Shown here piece by piece: positions 61,326 through 64,000 of a stretch of 64,000 bases of DNA (position 1 is the first letter of the stretch; each line of letters starts with the position of its first letter). The notes under the pieces are model-generated. The model had not been told where the DNA came from and did no database searches. It was given only the letters and a program-made list of their open reading frames with translations. A program made the position numbers and the translations under genes. This DNA comes from Protula sp. h YS-2021 (Eukaryota > Annelida > Polychaeta > Sabellida > Serpulidae): contig OX457027.1 of assembly GCA_949752745.1 (NCBI GenBank), positions 56,734,053-56,798,052 of the forward strand, given 5' to 3'.

Positions 61326-63325
61326 AAAAATTAAAAAATGCCCCCCATTTGGCCAATTTTTGGCGGATCGCCAAAATGAGTAATTTTTCAAAAGAGGCCT
61401 ACCTAGGGAGTATGTGTGCAAAATTTGAAGAAAATCTGATCAAAATTGTGGGAGAAGAAGCATTTTGAAAATTGGCAACCACAAAATTACAAATGTCCCC
61501 CATTTGGCCAATTTCGGGCGGATCACCAAATAGAGCAAATTTTCAAGAGAGGTCTACCCAGAGAACAAGTATCCAAAATCGGAAAAGAATCCGATCAAAA
61601 TTGTGGGAGAAAAAGCAATTTGAAAATTTGACACCAAAAAATTAAAAAATGTCCCCCATTTGGCCAATTTTTGGCGGATCCCCAAAAAGAGTAACATTTC
61701 AAGAGAGGTCTACCTAGAGAACAAGTATCCAAAATTAGAAAAGAATCCGATCAAAATTGTGGGAGAAGAAGCAATTTGAAAAATTGACACCAAAAAATTA
61801 AAGAATGTCCCCCATTTAGCCAATTTTTGGCGGATCGCCAAAACGAGTAATTTTTCAAAAGAGGTCAACCCAGGAAATATTGGTGCAAAATTTGAAGAAC
61901 ATCTGATCAAAATTGTGGGAGAAGAAGCATTTTGAAAATTGGCAACCACAAAATTACAAATGTCCCCCATTTTGCCAATTTTTGGCGGACCGCCAAAAAA
62001 AGTAATTTTTCAAAAGAGGTTTACCTTGAGAACAACCAACAAAAATTGAAAAGGAACCCGATTAAAATTGTGCGAGAAGAAGCAATTTGACACCAAAAAA
62101 TTAAAAAATGTCCCCCATTTGGCCAATTTTTGGCGGATCGCCAAAAAGAGTAATTTTTCAAGAGAGGTCTATCTAGAGAACAAGTATCCAAAATTGGAAA
62201 AGAATCCGATCAAAATTGTGGGAGAAAAAGCATTTTGAAAATTAGCTACCACAAAATTACAAATGTCCCCTATTTTGCCAATTTTTGACGGACCGCCAAA
62301 AAAAGTAAGTTTTCAAGAGAGGTCTACCTTGAGAACAACCAACAAAAATTGAAAAGGAACCCGATTAAAATTGTGCGAGAAGAAGCAATTTGACAATTTG
62401 ACACCAAAAAATTAAAAAATGCCCCCCATTTGGCCAATTTTTGGCGGATCGCCAAAACGAGTAAAATTTCAAAAGAGGCCTCCCTAAGGAATATTCTTGC
62501 GAAAATTGAAGAAAATCTGATCAAAATTGTTGGAGAAGAAGTATTTTGAAAATTGGCAACCACAAAATTACAAATGTCCCCCATTTAGCCAATTTTTGGC
62601 GGATCGCCAAAAAGAGTAATTTTTTAAGAGAGGTCTACCTAGAGAACAACTATCCAAACTAGGGAAGTAATCCGATCAAAATTGTGGGAGAAGAAGCATT
62701 TTGAAAATTGGACACCAAAAAATTAAAAAATGTCCCCCATTTGGCCAATTTTTGGCGGATCGCCAAAATGAGTAATTTTTCAAAAGAGGCCTATCTAGGG
62801 AATATTCGTGCAAAATTTTAAGAAAATCTGACCAAAATTGTGGGATAAGAAGCATTTTGAAAATTGGCAACCACTAAAATACAAATGTCCAACATTTGGC
62901 CAGTTTTTGGTGGATCGCCAAAACGAGTAATTTTTCAAGAGAGGTCTACATAGAGAACAACTATCCAAAATTAGAAAGGAATCCGATCAAAATTGTGGGA
63001 GAAGAAGCAATTTGAAAATTTGACACCAAAAAATTAAAAAATGTCCCCCATTTAGTCAATTTTTGGCGGATCGCCAAAATGAGTAATTTATCAAAAGAGG
63101 CCTACCTAGGGAATATTCGTGCAAAATTTGAAGAAAATCTGATCAAAATTGTGGGAGAAGCATTTTGAAAATTGGCAACCGAAAAATTTCAAATGTCCCC
63201 CATTTAGCCAATTTTTGGCGGATCGCCAAAAAAAAATGTTTAAAGAGAGGCCTATCTAGAGAACACTCGTGTATAATTTGAGAGGAATCCGATCAAAACT
63301 GAAGGAGAAGAAGCATTTTAAGTAA
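61326..63325. repeat. ~155-bp satellite array, 13 copies with dimeric order
   Basis: Each copy reads TCCCCCATTTGGCCAATTTT, then TTTTTGGCGGATCGCCAAAA, AGAG..CTACCTAG.GA, GATCAAAATTGTGGGAGAAG and a linker. Copy starts are about 146-160 bp apart. Linkers fall into two types (GACACCAAAAAATTAAAAAA and GGCAACCACAAAATTACAAA) that alternate for most of the array, giving a ~310-bp higher-order unit with one break. Frames through it are incidental. Confidence 0.92.
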
Positions 63326-63388
63326 AAGTTTACACACGTACATACATACGTATATACAGACGACGGATACCCCTCTATTGATAAAATA

Positions 63389-63416
63389 AGACCAGCCCGA
63401 CATAGTGGGCTGGTCT
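63389..63416. repeat. 10-bp perfect hairpin after the satellite
   Basis: AGACCAGCCC, 8-base loop, GGGCTGGTCT, followed by an A run and preceded by a CATACGTA..CAGACGACGGATA stretch. Probably the terminal hairpin of a dispersed element that carried the array. Confidence 0.5.
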
Positions 63417-64000
63417 AAAAAAACAACGCCCACATTTATACAGGAAATGAAGAAATGAAGAAAAACTTCGCAGTAAACATTTGCACTCTATGTGGGTTCT
63501 TTCAGCCTAATCAAACAAACTGTTTCGGAGATATCGCAACAATATGGCCAAAAAAAAGTGAAAAATAAATAATTTAAAAATTCGCCAAAAACATATTTTC
63601 AACAGAAACTAGAGATGTACCCGATCGGAGCACGAATTCCCCGGCTGGCGGATAATCAGTGACATAATCTTAGTTTGAGGGATGTGATTCTTCTTGAAGA
63701 AAGAATGAATAAGCATGGACTTAGTAACCAGGCGAAAACAAATTATGTCGAATCGAAAAATACTCCAAAAATATTCCAAAATAGAATATAACTAGAGCGG
63801 CCAGTGCACACAAAACATAGGAGTACAGGCTAATGTTATACACTTTCAGTCGATACCTACTTAGTTTCTTGTTTTTGTAAACAAAAACAAATGTCTCCCC
63901 GACCAAACCCATGATCCCCCCCCAAAAAAAAAAAATCCTGTTTTTTTAATTACTGAAATAAAATATTCATTTCTGCAAACATAACCTTAATTCATTGTAA
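63417..64000. other. Terminal unassigned DNA
   Basis: AT-rich with an A run near 63922-63933. No gene recognised. Holds the second ACTAGAGCGGCCAGTG-like word (63791-63806). Confidence 0.4.

Noticed and set aside
61326..63325. CRISPR-like regular array
   Set aside because: Units of ~155 bp are homologous throughout, without unique spacers, in an animal genome; this is a satellite.
63389..63420. Helitron 3' end (hairpin followed by CTAAAA)
   Set aside because: The CT lies inside the stem rather than about 10 bases beyond it, and no Helitron 5' end or Rep/helicase was seen.

Overview
This is an AT-rich metazoan nuclear window with split genes (GT-AG introns), long introns and abundant transposons and simple repeats. 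An intact Bel/Pao retrotransposon, a DIRS-like relic and several foldback DNA transposons next to an RREB1/hindsight-type gene suggest an invertebrate bilaterian. A marine lophotrochozoan such as a mollusc is my best guess, but the sequence does not prove the phylum.

Layout. (1) 358-1138, + strand: the last two exons of a classical short-chain dehydrogenase/reductase (sniffer / C-factor-like), converging on the next gene. (2) About 3.4-44.3 kb, - strand: one large gene, assembled here exon by exon, encoding the orthologue of Ras-responsive element-binding protein 1 (RREB1; fly hindsight/pebbled). Twelve coding exons lie between 16481 and 5616 and join in frame. A thirteenth, at 44260-44299, is proposed as the start exon because it encodes a FOG/SALL/BCL11-type NuRD-recruiting N-terminus (MSRRKQ..P), ends at a strong donor and has matching phase. 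The model gives 1687 residues, 18 C2H2 fingers (three split by introns) and two CtBP-binding motifs. Its ~27.8 kb first intron holds only repeats and possible regulatory DNA. (3) 46.5-50.2 kb: a repeat-dense stretch. (4) 50.3-59.3 kb: a complete Bel/Pao LTR retrotransposon on the - strand, with 560-bp LTRs identical by eye, a 5-bp target duplication and an uninterrupted gag-pol frame, inserted in the reverse transcriptase of a decayed DIRS-like element (+ strand, about 48.6-60.6 kb). (5) 61.3-63.3 kb: 13 copies of a ~155-bp satellite in a largely dimeric higher-order pattern, each with a short palindrome.

The most unusual signal is a set of foldback elements and single arms (2.7, 23.8, 29.3, 29.4, 38.8, 43.6, 46.6 and 46.7 kb). 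Their ends share a GGT(A/G)T..GG.CAA-like start, and their inverted repeats are largely built of repeated ~15-bp 'words' that differ completely between elements. Three have 8-, 9- and 10-bp target-site duplications. They look like one non-autonomous DNA-transposon group, perhaps MULE-like, whose arms are minisatellites.

Functionally, RREB1 is a nuclear zinc-finger regulator acting downstream of Ras/MAPK that recruits co-repressors; the SDR gene is an unrelated neighbour. Everything else is mobile or simple repeat DNA.
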